Of a stretch of 13,423 nucleotides of DNA, positions 1-6,576 are shown one piece after another (positions within the stretch are counted from its first letter, which is position 1; each line of letters opens with the position of its first letter). The stretch is from assembly GCA_003644275.1 (NCBI GenBank), contig QNBY01000011.1, positions 1 through 13,423 of the forward strand. Reading direction: 5' to 3'. The notes under the pieces were generated by a model. The model was given only the letters and a program-made list of their open reading frames with translations. It ran no database searches and was not told where the DNA came from. The translations under genes were made by a program, and so were the position numbers. The DNA comes from Planctomycetota bacterium. GTDB taxonomy: Bacteria > Planctomycetota > B143-G9.

Positions 1-405
1 GAGGGCGTCGGCGGCCGAGGCGAGGTCCCCGTCCTCTCCCGCCGAGCGCACCCCTTCGTAGAACAGCCGCATCGCGTCCTCTATCGCTCCGCCGTGGAAC
101 CGGTTTATCGCGAGCACTCCGGCCGCTATCGAGGCGTTCAGCGCCGCCCCCGTGGAGGCCACCGTCCGCGCCGCCAGCGCCGAGGGCGGCGTCACGCCGT
201 GGTCCACCGCCGCCACCAGCAGCGCGTCCAGAAGCTCGGCCTCCTCCCGCGACGGAAGCTCGCCCCGGAAGGCCAGGAACACCACGTCCGCGAAGCGGAG
301 GCGTCCCATCAGCTCGTCTATCCTGTATCCCCTCAGCCTTATCTCGTCGGGCTCGATGCGGGTGATGCCCGTGGGCCACCCGGAAGAACCGTCGTTTCGA
401 GGCAT
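1..405 (-). CDS. Citryl-CoA lyase / citrate synthase-family protein, 3' end outside window
   Basis: This gene runs off the left edge: 135 codons from an ATG at 405-403 are present and open throughout. An AGGAG ribosome site lies about 6 nt upstream of the ATG. The visible protein follows the citrate synthase fold family in its short citryl-CoA lyase form: an N-terminal W-x-T-x-I-T-x-I-x-P segment (residues 10-19), an LRGY-x-I-x-EL motif (24-32), GELPSREE (48-55), VDHG-x-x-x-PS (67-75), ASTGA (83-87) and HGGAIE (104-109). By eye VDHG and HGGA align with the histidine-bearing motifs ADHE and HGGAN of citrate synthase. Citryl-CoA lyases cleave citryl-CoA to acetyl-CoA and oxaloacetate, as in the two-step reductive TCA cycle or in citrate breakdown. 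Full proteins of this type are about 260-270 residues, so about half is missing. A citrate or methylcitrate synthase role cannot be excluded. It is co-directional with the pilin operon but probably independent of it. Confidence 0.75.
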   Translation of the reverse strand, partial: MPRNDGSSGWPTGITRIEPDEIRLRGYRIDELMGRLRFADVVFLAFRGELPSREEAELLDALLVAAVDHGVTPPSALAARTVASTGAALNASIAAGVLAINRFHGGAIEDAMRLFYEGVRSAGEDGDLASAADAL

Positions 406-427
406 GGCAACTCCTTTCAGGTGGTGT

Positions 428-457
428 AGTTTATCCGATTCCGGCGGGCTTCAACAA
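428..457 (-). promoter_or_regulatory. Possible promoter of the citryl-CoA lyase gene
   Basis: Read on the minus strand, TTGTTG (457-452) is followed by an 18-nt spacer and TAAACT (433-428). An overlapping TTGAAG (454-449) gives a 15-nt spacer instead. The -10-like box lies 22 nt upstream of the start codon, which would leave a short leader carrying the AGGAG site. This is a match by eye only. Confidence 0.35.
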
Positions 458-466
458 AAAAAGCCC
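446..466 (-). terminator. Small hairpin after the pilin operon, possible weak terminator
   Basis: An inverted repeat, GGGCTT / AAGCCC with a 9-nt T-rich loop on the minus strand, lies immediately after the TGA of the last pilin gene (468-470). The position fits transcription termination. However, no T-run follows the second arm on the minus strand, so it is not a canonical intrinsic terminator. It also overlaps the -35 region proposed for the next gene. Confidence 0.3.
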
Positions 467-467
467 C

Positions 468-1229
468 TCACTCCCCCCACGGCCAGGGCAGCGAGAACAG
501 CTCCTCGCTCCCACCCAGGAACCCCCGCTCCTCCACCTCCGCGGGCCGCGGGAAGAACACCCACACCAGGAAGCCCCGCCCGCCCGCGTTCCGCTCCACG
601 GCGAGCCCGAATCGCAGCACCGCGCGCGCCCGCCCGAACGACGAGGCGGCGGGCGGCATGGGCTTTCCCTCGAACAGCCCCGTGACCCCCCAGCCCAGCG
701 ATTCCGTGCGCCATTCCCCCTCGCCCCCCACCCTCACCGCGCCGTGTTCGGGCACCGACTCCGGGGCCGGGAGCTCCGGCACCCTCACCGACAGCGTTCG
801 GAAGTAGGTCAGCGCGTGCACGTGCGGCGAGGAAGCCGCCCCCCGGTATCTCACCGGCGCGGCGGTCGAGGTGGTGAGGTCGAACAGGTCCGGCCGCCGT
901 TGGGACCGCAGGAAGGCCAGCCTTCCCAGCGGGGGCTCGGCGTCCTCCAGGGCCGCCACGCGGGAGCCTATTTCCTCCTTGTCGAGCGAGGGCATCTCGA
1001 AGGCCATTCCCCGTTCCGCCGTGGAGTGAGTCGAGCGGAAATCCTCCAGCACCGCGAGGCAGCATTCCACCGCCGAGCGGGCCGCGAGCATCGCCAGGAA
1101 CTGCTCCCGCCCGTCCTCCGCCGCCCGCGAGGCCGACCACGCCGGAAGCAGCGCGGCCGCCGCCGCGAGGAAGATGACCGCCATCAGCCCCAGCACCAGT
1201 ATGAGCACCGCCCCCCTCTCACGGCGCAT
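468..1229 (-). CDS. GspK-like minor pseudopilin (second K-like)
   Basis: 253 residues. The N-terminus is MRRERG, a presumed prepilin peptidase site after G6, then a hydrophobic helix at about residues 7-30. There is no glutamate at position +5, as is usual for GspK of type II secretion, whose protein caps the pseudopilus tip with GspI and GspJ. The length is close to GspK (about 300) and well above normal minor pilins. ATG 1229 has GGAGG six nt upstream and overlaps the preceding gene by 11 nt, which suggests translational coupling. It shares a G-W-G element (179-181) followed about 20 residues later by A-V-L-R with the K-like protein at 3198-4031, so the two are probably diverged paralogs. 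A PilX-type type IV pilus minor pilin is the alternative. The assignment to the K-like class rests on the helix, the missing Glu5 and gene order. Confidence 0.65.
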   Translation of the reverse strand: MRRERGAVLILVLGLMAVIFLAAAAALLPAWSASRAAEDGREQFLAMLAARSAVECCLAVLEDFRSTHSTAERGMAFEMPSLDKEEIGSRVAALEDAEPPLGRLAFLRSQRRPDLFDLTTSTAAPVRYRGAASSPHVHALTYFRTLSVRVPELPAPESVPEHGAVRVGGEGEWRTESLGWGVTGLFEGKPMPPAASSFGRARAVLRFGLAVERNAGGRGFLVWVFFPRPAEVEERGFLGGSEELFSLPWPWGE

Positions 1230-1656
1230 CTTCGCCCTCCCCGTCCAGGTAGAGCAGAAACACCGCCTTCAGCCTCGACGAGGGCCGGTCCCGCTCCAGG
1301 GATATGCGCGCGAACCGCCCCCTTTCGAGCGGCGTCTCCCTCACCTCGCACGAATCCAGCTCCCCCGCCAGCACGCCTTCCCCCTCCGGCGCCCCCCGCG
1401 TCCTGAGCGCGAAGTCCCCGCCGCTCTCCACGCTCTCCCAGCCGGGGGCGGCTCCGTCCGTTCCGGCGCGCCACGACTCCTCCAGCGTCCAGCACAGCAC
1501 GTCCAGCACCGCCCGGCAGGACGAGGCCGCCCTTCCGCTCCGCTCCGCGGCCTCCATCACCCCCGACGCCGCCGACGCCGCGCAGACCAGCAGCACGGCC
1601 GACACGCCCAGCGCCACCATGAGCTCCACCAGCGTGAAACCTCTCCGGCCCCTCAT
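1219..1656 (-). CDS. GspJ/PilW-like minor pseudopilin (second J-like)
   Basis: 145 residues. The prepilin signal is MRGRRG followed by FTLVELMVALGVSAVLL, with cleavage expected after G6 and the conserved glutamate at residue 11. This is the class III signal recognised by prepilin peptidase. The ATG at 1656 overlaps the previous stop as ATGA (1653-1656), and a GAGG lies about 8 nt upstream. The protein shares A-G-T-D (65-68) and GAPEGEG (88-94) with the J-like protein at 2153-2650, in the same order and at similar spacing, which marks them as paralogs. In type II secretion GspJ joins GspI and GspK at the tip of the pseudopilus. It contains Cys at 25, 47, 55 and 103, so an intramolecular disulfide is possible. 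The subclass rests on position between I-like and K-like genes and is less certain than the pilin-like nature. Confidence 0.75.
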   Translation of the reverse strand: MRGRRGFTLVELMVALGVSAVLLVCAASAASGVMEAAERSGRAASSCRAVLDVLCWTLEESWRAGTDGAAPGWESVESGGDFALRTRGAPEGEGVLAGELDSCEVRETPLERGRFARISLERDRPSSRLKAVFLLYLDGEGEDAP

Positions 1657-2108
1657 CTCCCGTACCTCGCGAACGGGAACGCCAGCCATCTCCCGCCCGG
1701 CGTTCGAACCCACACCACCCAGCACCGCGCGGGCGGTCCCTCGATGGAGGGAGCGAAGGCGAGCTTCACCCTCATCCCCGTGAAGGCGTCGGTGAAACAT
1801 CCCTCCGGTCCCGCCGGAGCCTCGTACAGCAGCCCGGCCGCGACCTCCGCCGTCCGGGGGACGGCCTCGGGATCGGACACCTCGGGAAACGCCAGCCGGA
1901 AGCGCTCGGCCAGCGCCGCCCCGTCCGCGTCGGCGGGCAGGCTCTCCAGCAGGGAGACGTACCGCAGCGCCACGGCGGAGGCGGCCGCGGTGTCCTCGGC
2001 CTCCGTCGCGTAGCGCAGCGCGGCGGGTATCCCGGCCGCCGCCATGACGAACCCCAGCGCCGCCACGGCCAGCGCCAGCATCACTTCCACCAGCGTGAAT
2101 CCTCTCAT
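1653..2108 (-). CDS. GspI/PilV-like minor pseudopilin (second I-like)
   Basis: 151 residues starting at ATG 2108. The leader is only three residues, MRG, before FTLVEVMLALAVAALGF, with Glu at residue 8 as the +5 glutamate. The remainder is an Ala-rich helix leading into a small globular domain that ends in a W-V-V-W-V-R-T-P-G-G-R-W stretch. PilV/GspI proteins usually have this short size and pair with a PilW/GspJ gene just downstream, as here (1219-1656, ATGA overlap). Unlike the other genes of the cluster, this ATG has no clear Shine-Dalgarno sequence. The 44-nt gap before it is the longest in the operon and contains promoter-like boxes 7 nt from the start. An upstream in-frame GTG at 2114 is an alternative start. 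Confidence 0.72.
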   Translation of the reverse strand: MRGFTLVEVMLALAVAALGFVMAAAGIPAALRYATEAEDTAAASAVALRYVSLLESLPADADGAALAERFRLAFPEVSDPEAVPRTAEVAAGLLYEAPAGPEGCFTDAFTGMRVKLAFAPSIEGPPARCWVVWVRTPGGRWLAFPFARYGR

Positions 2109-2115
2109 GGACACG

Positions 2116-2143
2116 ATTATCCCGCGAATGGGCCGTTCGGCAA
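2116..2143 (-). promoter_or_regulatory. Possible internal promoter giving a leaderless transcript
   Basis: On the minus strand TTGCCG (2143-2138), a 16-nt spacer and GATAAT (2121-2116) resemble a sigma-70 promoter. Transcription would start about 7 nt after the -10 box, at roughly 2109-2108, which is the A of the ATG. This would produce an mRNA without a leader, in keeping with the lack of a ribosome site there. It would drive only the second I-J-K set. Confidence 0.35.
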
Positions 2144-2152
2144 GAGGCGGGT

Positions 2153-2650
2153 TCAGTAGGACGTGTTGCCCGCGAAGTAGAGGCTCATCTCGGCCGTCTG
2201 CGTCTTCTCGGGACCGTCCGGCACTATGTCCGAACGCCGGGAACAGTAGAAGACCGCCATGTCGAAACGGTAGAGGCGGTGCGCCTCGTAGTCGCTGTAG
2301 GGAGGTTGGTAGTCGCCGTGGAACTCGAAGGACGACACCCCCTCCATCAATATGCCCTCCCCCTCCGGCGCGCCGGTCAGCGCGAGCACCCCGGCGGAGT
2401 TCGAGTCCACGTCGGCAACCCCCCACCGCGTGGTGAAGTCCGTGCCGGCGGAGTAGTCCTCGAACGTGATCTCGTCCGCCATCCAGGCGTGCGCCGCGGC
2501 GAGCCTCGTGTAGAAGGAAGACTGCACCAGCGCCGCCGACACCACCCGCGACGATATGCCGAACACCTCCGCCACCGCCGCCAGCAGCACCACGGTGAGC
2601 CCCAGCGCCACCATCAGTTCCACAAGGGTGAAGCCGCTTCTGCCCTTCAT
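2153..2650 (-). CDS. GspJ/PilW-like minor pseudopilin (first J-like)
   Basis: 165 residues. MKGRSG precedes FTLVELMVALGLTVVLL, with cleavage predicted after G6 and the conserved Glu at residue 11. ATG 2650 lies 2 nt after the previous stop, and the GGAG ribosome site sits within the end of the upstream gene. The soluble part contains A-G-T-D (68-71) and GAPEGEG (93-99), shared with the J-like protein at 1219-1656. It is preceded by an I-like gene, so the I-J pair is repeated twice in a row. The expected role is in the tip complex of a type II secretion-like pseudopilus or as a minor pilin priming assembly. The GspJ versus PilW choice cannot be settled without the machinery genes. Confidence 0.75.
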   Translation of the reverse strand: MKGRSGFTLVELMVALGLTVVLLAAVAEVFGISSRVVSAALVQSSFYTRLAAAHAWMADEITFEDYSAGTDFTTRWGVADVDSNSAGVLALTGAPEGEGILMEGVSSFEFHGDYQPPYSDYEAHRLYRFDMAVFYCSRRSDIVPDGPEKTQTAEMSLYFAGNTSY

Positions 2651-2652
2651 CC

Positions 2653-3189
2653 TCACTCCTTCGGGAAGTGGTCGAACCCGTGCCCGACGAGGAAGTGGTA
2701 CATGTCCGCCGAACCTATGCGGTGAACCACGATGAGCGTCAGCGAATACTCCCCCTTCTCCGTCTCCCTCCGCGCCACGGACACCTCGTAGTTCGGCAGC
2801 CCCGCGCTGGAGTCCAGCACGTTCCCGTTCGACGCCCCGCTGAAGGTGTTTATCGCCACCCGGAAGGGAACGTCGAAGAAACGTCCGTCCACCGGACAGC
2901 AGGGCGAGTCGTAGTTGCCGAAGACCTCCGGATACCGTTCGGGAAAGAACGGAAGATTGTAGGCCGTCACCCGCCGCGTGGGATGGAACCACCTTACTAT
3001 GGAGGCGTAGTTGTGGGCTATCAGCGTGGATACCGCCTTCTCCTCCGTCGCCGCCGCCAGCTTCTGCCCCGCGGGGAACAGGGCGAGTATCCCCGCGAGC
3101 CCCAACGCGAGCACGGCGAGCGCTATCAGTATCTCCGCCACCGTCATGCCCGCCGTGGAGCGGTGCGCCTGCGCCTTCGCGTCTTCCAT
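2653..3189 (-). CDS. GspI/PilV-like minor pseudopilin (first I-like)
   Basis: 178 residues from ATG 3189, chosen because AGGGAG lies just upstream and the start falls 8 nt after the preceding stop at 3198. An upstream ATG at 3228 would overlap that gene by 31 nt and make the leader needlessly long. The signal is a 14-residue leader ending S-T-A-G, then MTVAEILIALAVLALGL; Met rather than Phe is at +1 and Glu is at +5 (residue 19). PilV/GspI proteins commonly show this MT-x-x-E start and the Leu/Ala-rich helix ending L-F-P-A-G. The globular part carries a Cys-Cys pair within Y-D-S-P-C-C-P-V-D. It is followed after 2 nt by the J-like gene, the usual I-J pairing. Confidence 0.72.
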   Translation of the reverse strand: MEDAKAQAHRSTAGMTVAEILIALAVLALGLAGILALFPAGQKLAAATEEKAVSTLIAHNYASIVRWFHPTRRVTAYNLPFFPERYPEVFGNYDSPCCPVDGRFFDVPFRVAINTFSGASNGNVLDSSAGLPNYEVSVARRETEKGEYSLTLIVVHRIGSADMYHFLVGHGFDHFPKE

Positions 3190-3197
3190 GTTCTCCC

Positions 3198-4031
3198 TCA
3201 CGGCATGAACCACGTCTTGCCCGTCCACGACGACGGCCAGTCCGACGAACTCAACCCCATCCGCTTCATCTCCTCTATCGCCTGCACCTCCACCTCGAAG
3301 TCGTACACCTTATGCCCGGGTTGGGTCGGGTCGGGTATGGAGACGGCGCCGGTGAGCTTCAGCCTCAGCACCGCGGCGCATCCCTCGCCGCAGACCGGCG
3401 CGAAGTCCGACTCGCCCACCCTGTCGAACACCCTTCCCCACCCGAACAGCCTTATCCGCGCGTGGCTCTCCCCTCTCAGCCGGGCGGAGCCCCCCGGCGG
3501 GACGGGCGGCTCCGTGAGGCCGTCCGGGCGGAACCTCGACACTATCTCCATCGTGTAGAGGGCGCCCACCGGGTCGAGCTCGCCCTCCACCGCCTGGTCC
3601 ACGTTCTGGTAGTCGCCGAGCAGAGCGCGCGAGTCCGGCGTCACGTCGAAGGCGTCGTGCGGGAAGTCGTCCCGGTCCTTCAGGTAGTACAGCCCGTTCG
3701 CCGAAGGCGTGTCGAAGAACCTTTTGTTCACCTCCTCCACCGCCTCCCGCACCGTGGCCGCCTCGATCCCCCCGATGAGCGGGGACGAGTTGGAGCAGAC
3801 GTACTTCGTGGCCGCCATGGCGTATTCCAGGCCGGACAACGCGGCCTGCCGCGCCTGCTCCAGCCGCAGGAAGTGCGTGGTCTGCGAGTCGCGCGACGAG
3901 ACGGTTATCACGAAGGCCACGCCCATCAGCGCGAGCGCCGCGAGCACGCCCGCCACCACGATGAGCACCGTGCCTTCCTCCCCGCCGCCCGCCCGCGGGA
4001 CCGGATTCGGGTTCTCCCGCCGCGTCCTCAT
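3198..4031 (-). CDS. GspK-like minor pseudopilin (first K-like)
   Basis: 277 residues from ATG 4031, which overlaps the previous stop as ATGA (4028-4031). A longer open frame extends upstream over the preceding gene, but that part is antisense-like filler and the ATGA start fits the operon. A 20-residue leader ends E-E-G, then TVLIVVAGVLAALALMGVAFV (21-41) forms the membrane helix. There is no Glu at +5, typical of GspK. After the helix comes L-E-Q-A-R-Q-A-A-L-S-G-L-E-Y-A (57-71), close to the E-x-A-R-x-x-A-x-x-G segment common in GspK and PilX proteins. Cys 214 and Cys 218 may form a disulfide. A G-W-G element (197-199) and A-V-L-R (220-223) match the second K-like protein at 468-1229. It would cap the pseudopilus with its I and J partners, encoded next. 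Confidence 0.68.
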   Translation of the reverse strand: MRTRRENPNPVPRAGGGEEGTVLIVVAGVLAALALMGVAFVITVSSRDSQTTHFLRLEQARQAALSGLEYAMAATKYVCSNSSPLIGGIEAATVREAVEEVNKRFFDTPSANGLYYLKDRDDFPHDAFDVTPDSRALLGDYQNVDQAVEGELDPVGALYTMEIVSRFRPDGLTEPPVPPGGSARLRGESHARIRLFGWGRVFDRVGESDFAPVCGEGCAAVLRLKLTGAVSIPDPTQPGHKVYDFEVEVQAIEEMKRMGLSSSDWPSSWTGKTWFMP

Positions 4032-4669
4032 TTCGTCTCGTCCTTCACGGTAACGGTGCCGTACACCGGATCTATCCTTATGGTCATCTTCACGTCTTCG
4101 TCGTAGGCGTCCGCCACCACGATCCCGTTGTCCGCCCCCACCACCGAGCCGGTCACGAAGTCCCGCCCTTCCTCGCGCCAGAACACCGGCCGCTCGGTCG
4201 GCCCCAGGTTCAGCACGGCCCCCGTCGCCGCGTCCTTCAGAACCACTCCGGGCGGAAGCTCCACGAGCGGGTACAGGTCGTAGGAATGGTCGTTCGGATC
4301 GGAATCCGACGGCGACGGCAGCGGAACGCCGCCCGACACGTCCGTCGCCTGCACCGTAACGGCGTAGCGGGTGGTCCCGTCGTCGTCCGTCCACGTGTAG
4401 GCGTGCAGGTGGAACGGCCAGTAGCGCGGCATGGTGGTGGAGGCCGACGCCCCCTCCTGCCTCAGCAGGTAGGGGAACACCTGCTGCTTCATCGCCTCGC
4501 TCCTCGCCGCGTCGAGGTAGGCCGTGATGAGCGCCGCGGCGTTGCGCACCCTCCGCGGCCCGACCGAGCCGGAGAAGCTCCACGCCGCGATCCCCGCCAC
4601 CAGCACGATTATGCCTATCACGATGAGCATCTCGACGAGGCTGAATCCGCCGCTCTTTTCCTGCGTCAT
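4028..4669 (-). CDS. GspH/FimT-like minor pseudopilin
   Basis: 213 residues. The leader MTQEKSGG is followed by FSLVEMLIVIGIIVLVAGI, with cleavage expected after G8 and the +5 Glu at residue 13. After the helix come R-R-V-R-N-A-A-A-L-I-T-A-Y-L-D-A-A-R-S-E-A, which resembles the GspH/FimT segment where a conserved L-x-x-A-R-x-x-A run follows the transmembrane helix. The remaining domain is beta-rich and ends M-T-I-R-I-D-P-V-Y-G-T-V-T-V, the strand-turn-strand end seen in this family. Start ATG 4669 follows the upstream TGA by one nt, with GGAAG overlapping the end of that gene. GspH sits between the major pseudopilin GspG and the tip I-J-K complex in type II secretion operons, and the order G-H-K-I-J here fits. 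Confidence 0.78.
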   Translation of the reverse strand: MTQEKSGGFSLVEMLIVIGIIVLVAGIAAWSFSGSVGPRRVRNAAALITAYLDAARSEAMKQQVFPYLLRQEGASASTTMPRYWPFHLHAYTWTDDDGTTRYAVTVQATDVSGGVPLPSPSDSDPNDHSYDLYPLVELPPGVVLKDAATGAVLNLGPTERPVFWREEGRDFVTGSVVGADNGIVVADAYDEDVKMTIRIDPVYGTVTVKDETK

Positions 4670-4670
4670 G

Positions 4671-5315
4671 TCACTTCCAGTTCACTATGTCGTCGTTCTT
4701 GCCGGCGTCCCGCCCCCACGTGCCGCCGCTCTCCCAAGCGTCCGGCAGGTGGTCCGGCCCGCGCGAGCCCAGGTCGCAACCGTTCTTGTTCCACCGCCCG
4801 AAACGCGCCGTGTAGCTCACTCCCGCCGCGCCGACGGTCTTCTCCTCCACGTAATAGTACAACGGATAGCCCCACACGTCCAGAAACACGAACTCCCCGT
4901 TGAACTTGTCCGCGTCGTCCAGCTCGCCGTCGGAGTTCACGTCGAGCTCCGATATGGCCGGGCTGTAGTAGTCGAGGTCCCCCGAGCCGGAGTACCGCGA
5001 CGAGAGCGCCGACACCGCGAGCCCGTAGGACGGCTTGTCCCGCTCCTCCTGCTCCGAATCCGGCGGGAACAGGTCCACCGACGCGAGCGGGGCCGGGTAG
5101 GTGCGGTGGTCGGCGGCGTACCGCCCAAGCGCCCGCTCTAGCGCGAGTATCTGCGATTCCTGCGCCTTCACGGCCGACCGTCTCACCATGTAGGCCCCCG
5201 CCCCGAGCACCAGCCCCGCGAGGAAGACGATTATCAGAACCACCGTCATAAGTTCTATGAGGGTGAACCCCGCCTCCGGGGACCGGCCGCTACCAGTTGC
5301 CGATGTCGTCGCCAT
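4671..5315 (-). CDS. GspG-like pseudopilin with dockerin-like Ca2+ loop
   Basis: 214 residues. A 16-residue leader ends P-E-A-G, followed by FTLIELMTVVLIIVFLAG with Glu at residue 21. The D-x-W-G motif of GspG is at 146-149 (D-V-W-G), and the C-terminus reads S-R-G-P-D (184-188), then D-D-I-V-N-W (208-213). This is the major-pseudopilin calcium site pattern, as in PulG. An extra feature is D-V-N-S-D-G-E-L-D-D-A-D (125-136), which matches the Ca2+ loop of EF-hands and dockerins at positions 1, 3, 5, 6, 8 and 12. It lies in an insertion between helix and beta sheet. ATG 5315 overlaps the previous gene by 26 nt and has an AGGTGG-like site. The role is presumably to build or modify the shaft of a pseudopilus. 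Four GspG-like genes in tandem exceed the usual single copy. Confidence 0.82.
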   Translation of the reverse strand: MATTSATGSGRSPEAGFTLIELMTVVLIIVFLAGLVLGAGAYMVRRSAVKAQESQILALERALGRYAADHRTYPAPLASVDLFPPDSEQEERDKPSYGLAVSALSSRYSGSGDLDYYSPAISELDVNSDGELDDADKFNGEFVFLDVWGYPLYYYVEEKTVGAAGVSYTARFGRWNKNGCDLGSRGPDHLPDAWESGGTWGRDAGKNDDIVNWK

Positions 5316-6060
5316 GTTCCACCTCTCCCGCGGAGGAAGCCTTGTCCGTGTCGTCCGAGCCGTTCGGGCCGAGCGAGTAGAGCACGAACGGCATCCGGTA
5401 GGCCGGATCGGTCAGCGCGTCCCCGCCCGTGAAGGAAACCCCCACGTAGTCGTGTTCCTCGTAGCTGTTGTTCTGCGTCCGCTTCCCCTTCACGTACATG
5501 TAGTACGCGCGCTTCTCGTCGTACACGAGCGCCCTGCCCCACGGATCTATTATCAGGAACGCCGGCCTCCCCGTCTGCTCCGGGTAGCCGAACATGGAGT
5601 AGGTCAAAAACGAGAAGGCGTAGGGGTTCCGCGGGTCCGGCGACATCTGCGGGTAGTTGAGAGGCTCGTAGCGCACTATGTTCTCCCCCAGCCGCAGGTC
5701 GTCGAAGAACGGCCCCTTGCCCCGCGCGGGCGAGTTCTTCGCAAGTTCGGGATGGTCTATGAAACTGTGCGTCAGCGCCAGCAGCAGGACGGCCGAGCTC
5801 TTGCGCCTCACCTGCTCCTCCTCCGTGCCGCTGTCGGAGGCGGTGTAGCTGAAGTCGTCCAGGTAGTCGCGCGGATAGTATCCGAAGCAGGCCGCGAACG
5901 ACTCCGCCCCCCGCGACAGGTCCGATATGAGGCTCGCGCAGGTGGTCCTCTTCGCCTTCTCTCCCACCTTCCCCAGTATGGGGATGACCAGCGCCATCAG
6001 TATCGCTATGACGCTTATCACCACCAGTATCTCTATGAGCGTGAATCCCTTGCGCCTCAA
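5290..6060 (-). CDS. GspG-like pseudopilin, enlarged, TTG start
   Basis: 256 residues, long for GspG (about 140-150). MRRKG is followed by FTLIEILVVISVIAILMAL with the +5 Glu at residue 10. The D-P-W-G motif is at 172-175, and the C-terminus has S-L-G-P-N-G (229-234) ending D-D-I-G-N-W, the calcium-site signature of major pseudopilins. The extra length lies between the helix and the D-P-W-G motif (about 65-165). The start is a TTG codon at 6060-6058: GGAGG, embedded in the last sense codons of the upstream gene, sits 4 nt before it, and the upstream TGA is one nt away. No ATG or GTG suits the leader better. Weak initiation by TTG may lower its dose relative to its neighbours. That it is a shaft subunit rather than a specialised minor pilin is inference. 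Confidence 0.82.
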   Translation of the reverse strand: MRRKGFTLIEILVVISVIAILMALVIPILGKVGEKAKRTTCASLISDLSRGAESFAACFGYYPRDYLDDFSYTASDSGTEEEQVRRKSSAVLLLALTHSFIDHPELAKNSPARGKGPFFDDLRLGENIVRYEPLNYPQMSPDPRNPYAFSFLTYSMFGYPEQTGRPAFLIIDPWGRALVYDEKRAYYMYVKGKRTQNNSYEEHDYVGVSFTGGDALTDPAYRMPFVLYSLGPNGSDDTDKASSAGEVEHGDDIGNW

Positions 6061-6061
6061 T

Positions 6062-6574
6062 TCACCTCCAGTTGTTCACGTCGTCCTTGCCGTCGTCCCC
6101 CATCTCCGCCCCCGTCCCCGTCTCCCCGTCCGGCCCGCGCGACCAGATGTTGTAGCTCGTGCGGTTGTGGTAGTCCGGCCAGGGCCAGTAACCGAGCGCG
6201 TTGCCCCACGAGTCCACGAACAGCGGGCTGCCCCCCTCGTCCGACACCATAGAGCGGTCCGGCGATATGTAGGAAATCCCCTTCTCGTCCGCCGTCTTCG
6301 AAAGGTCCCCGTTCTCGTCCCCCGTGAGCCCCACGTAAAGCCGCCGGTTCAGCTCCCCGTAGTAGTCGCTCGAGCCGTTCACCGAAGGGTAGGTGGCGTG
6401 GTCCTCGTGGTAGTTGTCCAGCGCCATGCAGAGCTGCCGGATGAGCGCCTTCGTCTTCGACACCATGGCCCGCCGCCGGTAGGCCCCCATCGAGGGAAGG
6501 AATATCCCCATCAGTATGGCGATGATCACCATCACCACCAGCAGCTCCACGAGCGTGAAACCCCTCCGTTCCAC
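6062..6574 (-). CDS. GspG-like pseudopilin
   Basis: 170 residues from GTG 6574, two nt after the stop of the upstream gene. A GGGGGGTGG run just upstream can serve as ribosome site. An in-frame GTG at 6583 is a possible alternative, which would add three residues. The leader MERRG precedes FTLVELLVVMVIIAILMG with Glu at residue 10. D-S-W-G (121-124) replaces the common D-P-W-G. The end is W-S-R-G-P-D-G (144-150), then D-D-V-N-N-W-R, again the GspG calcium-site pattern. A D-E-N-G-D segment (86-90) lies in the region where a neighbouring paralog carries a full EF-hand-like loop. Of the four GspG-like proteins it is the nearest to standard length, so it is a candidate for the main shaft subunit. 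Confidence 0.82.
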   Translation of the reverse strand: MERRGFTLVELLVVMVIIAILMGIFLPSMGAYRRRAMVSKTKALIRQLCMALDNYHEDHATYPSVNGSSDYYGELNRRLYVGLTGDENGDLSKTADEKGISYISPDRSMVSDEGGSPLFVDSWGNALGYWPWPDYHNRTSYNIWSRGPDGETGTGAEMGDDGKDDVNNWR

Positions 6575-6576
6575 CG

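Noticed and set aside
446..467. A canonical intrinsic terminator on the plus strand
   Set aside because: The hairpin is followed by CTCACTCC, not a T-run, and no plus-strand gene ends there.
4032..4583. An upstream extension of the K-like gene frame at 3198-4031
   Set aside because: The extension overlaps the GspH-like gene in another frame, has Arg/Gly-rich composition and places the prepilin signal deep inside the protein. The ATGA overlap start at 4031 fits the operon.
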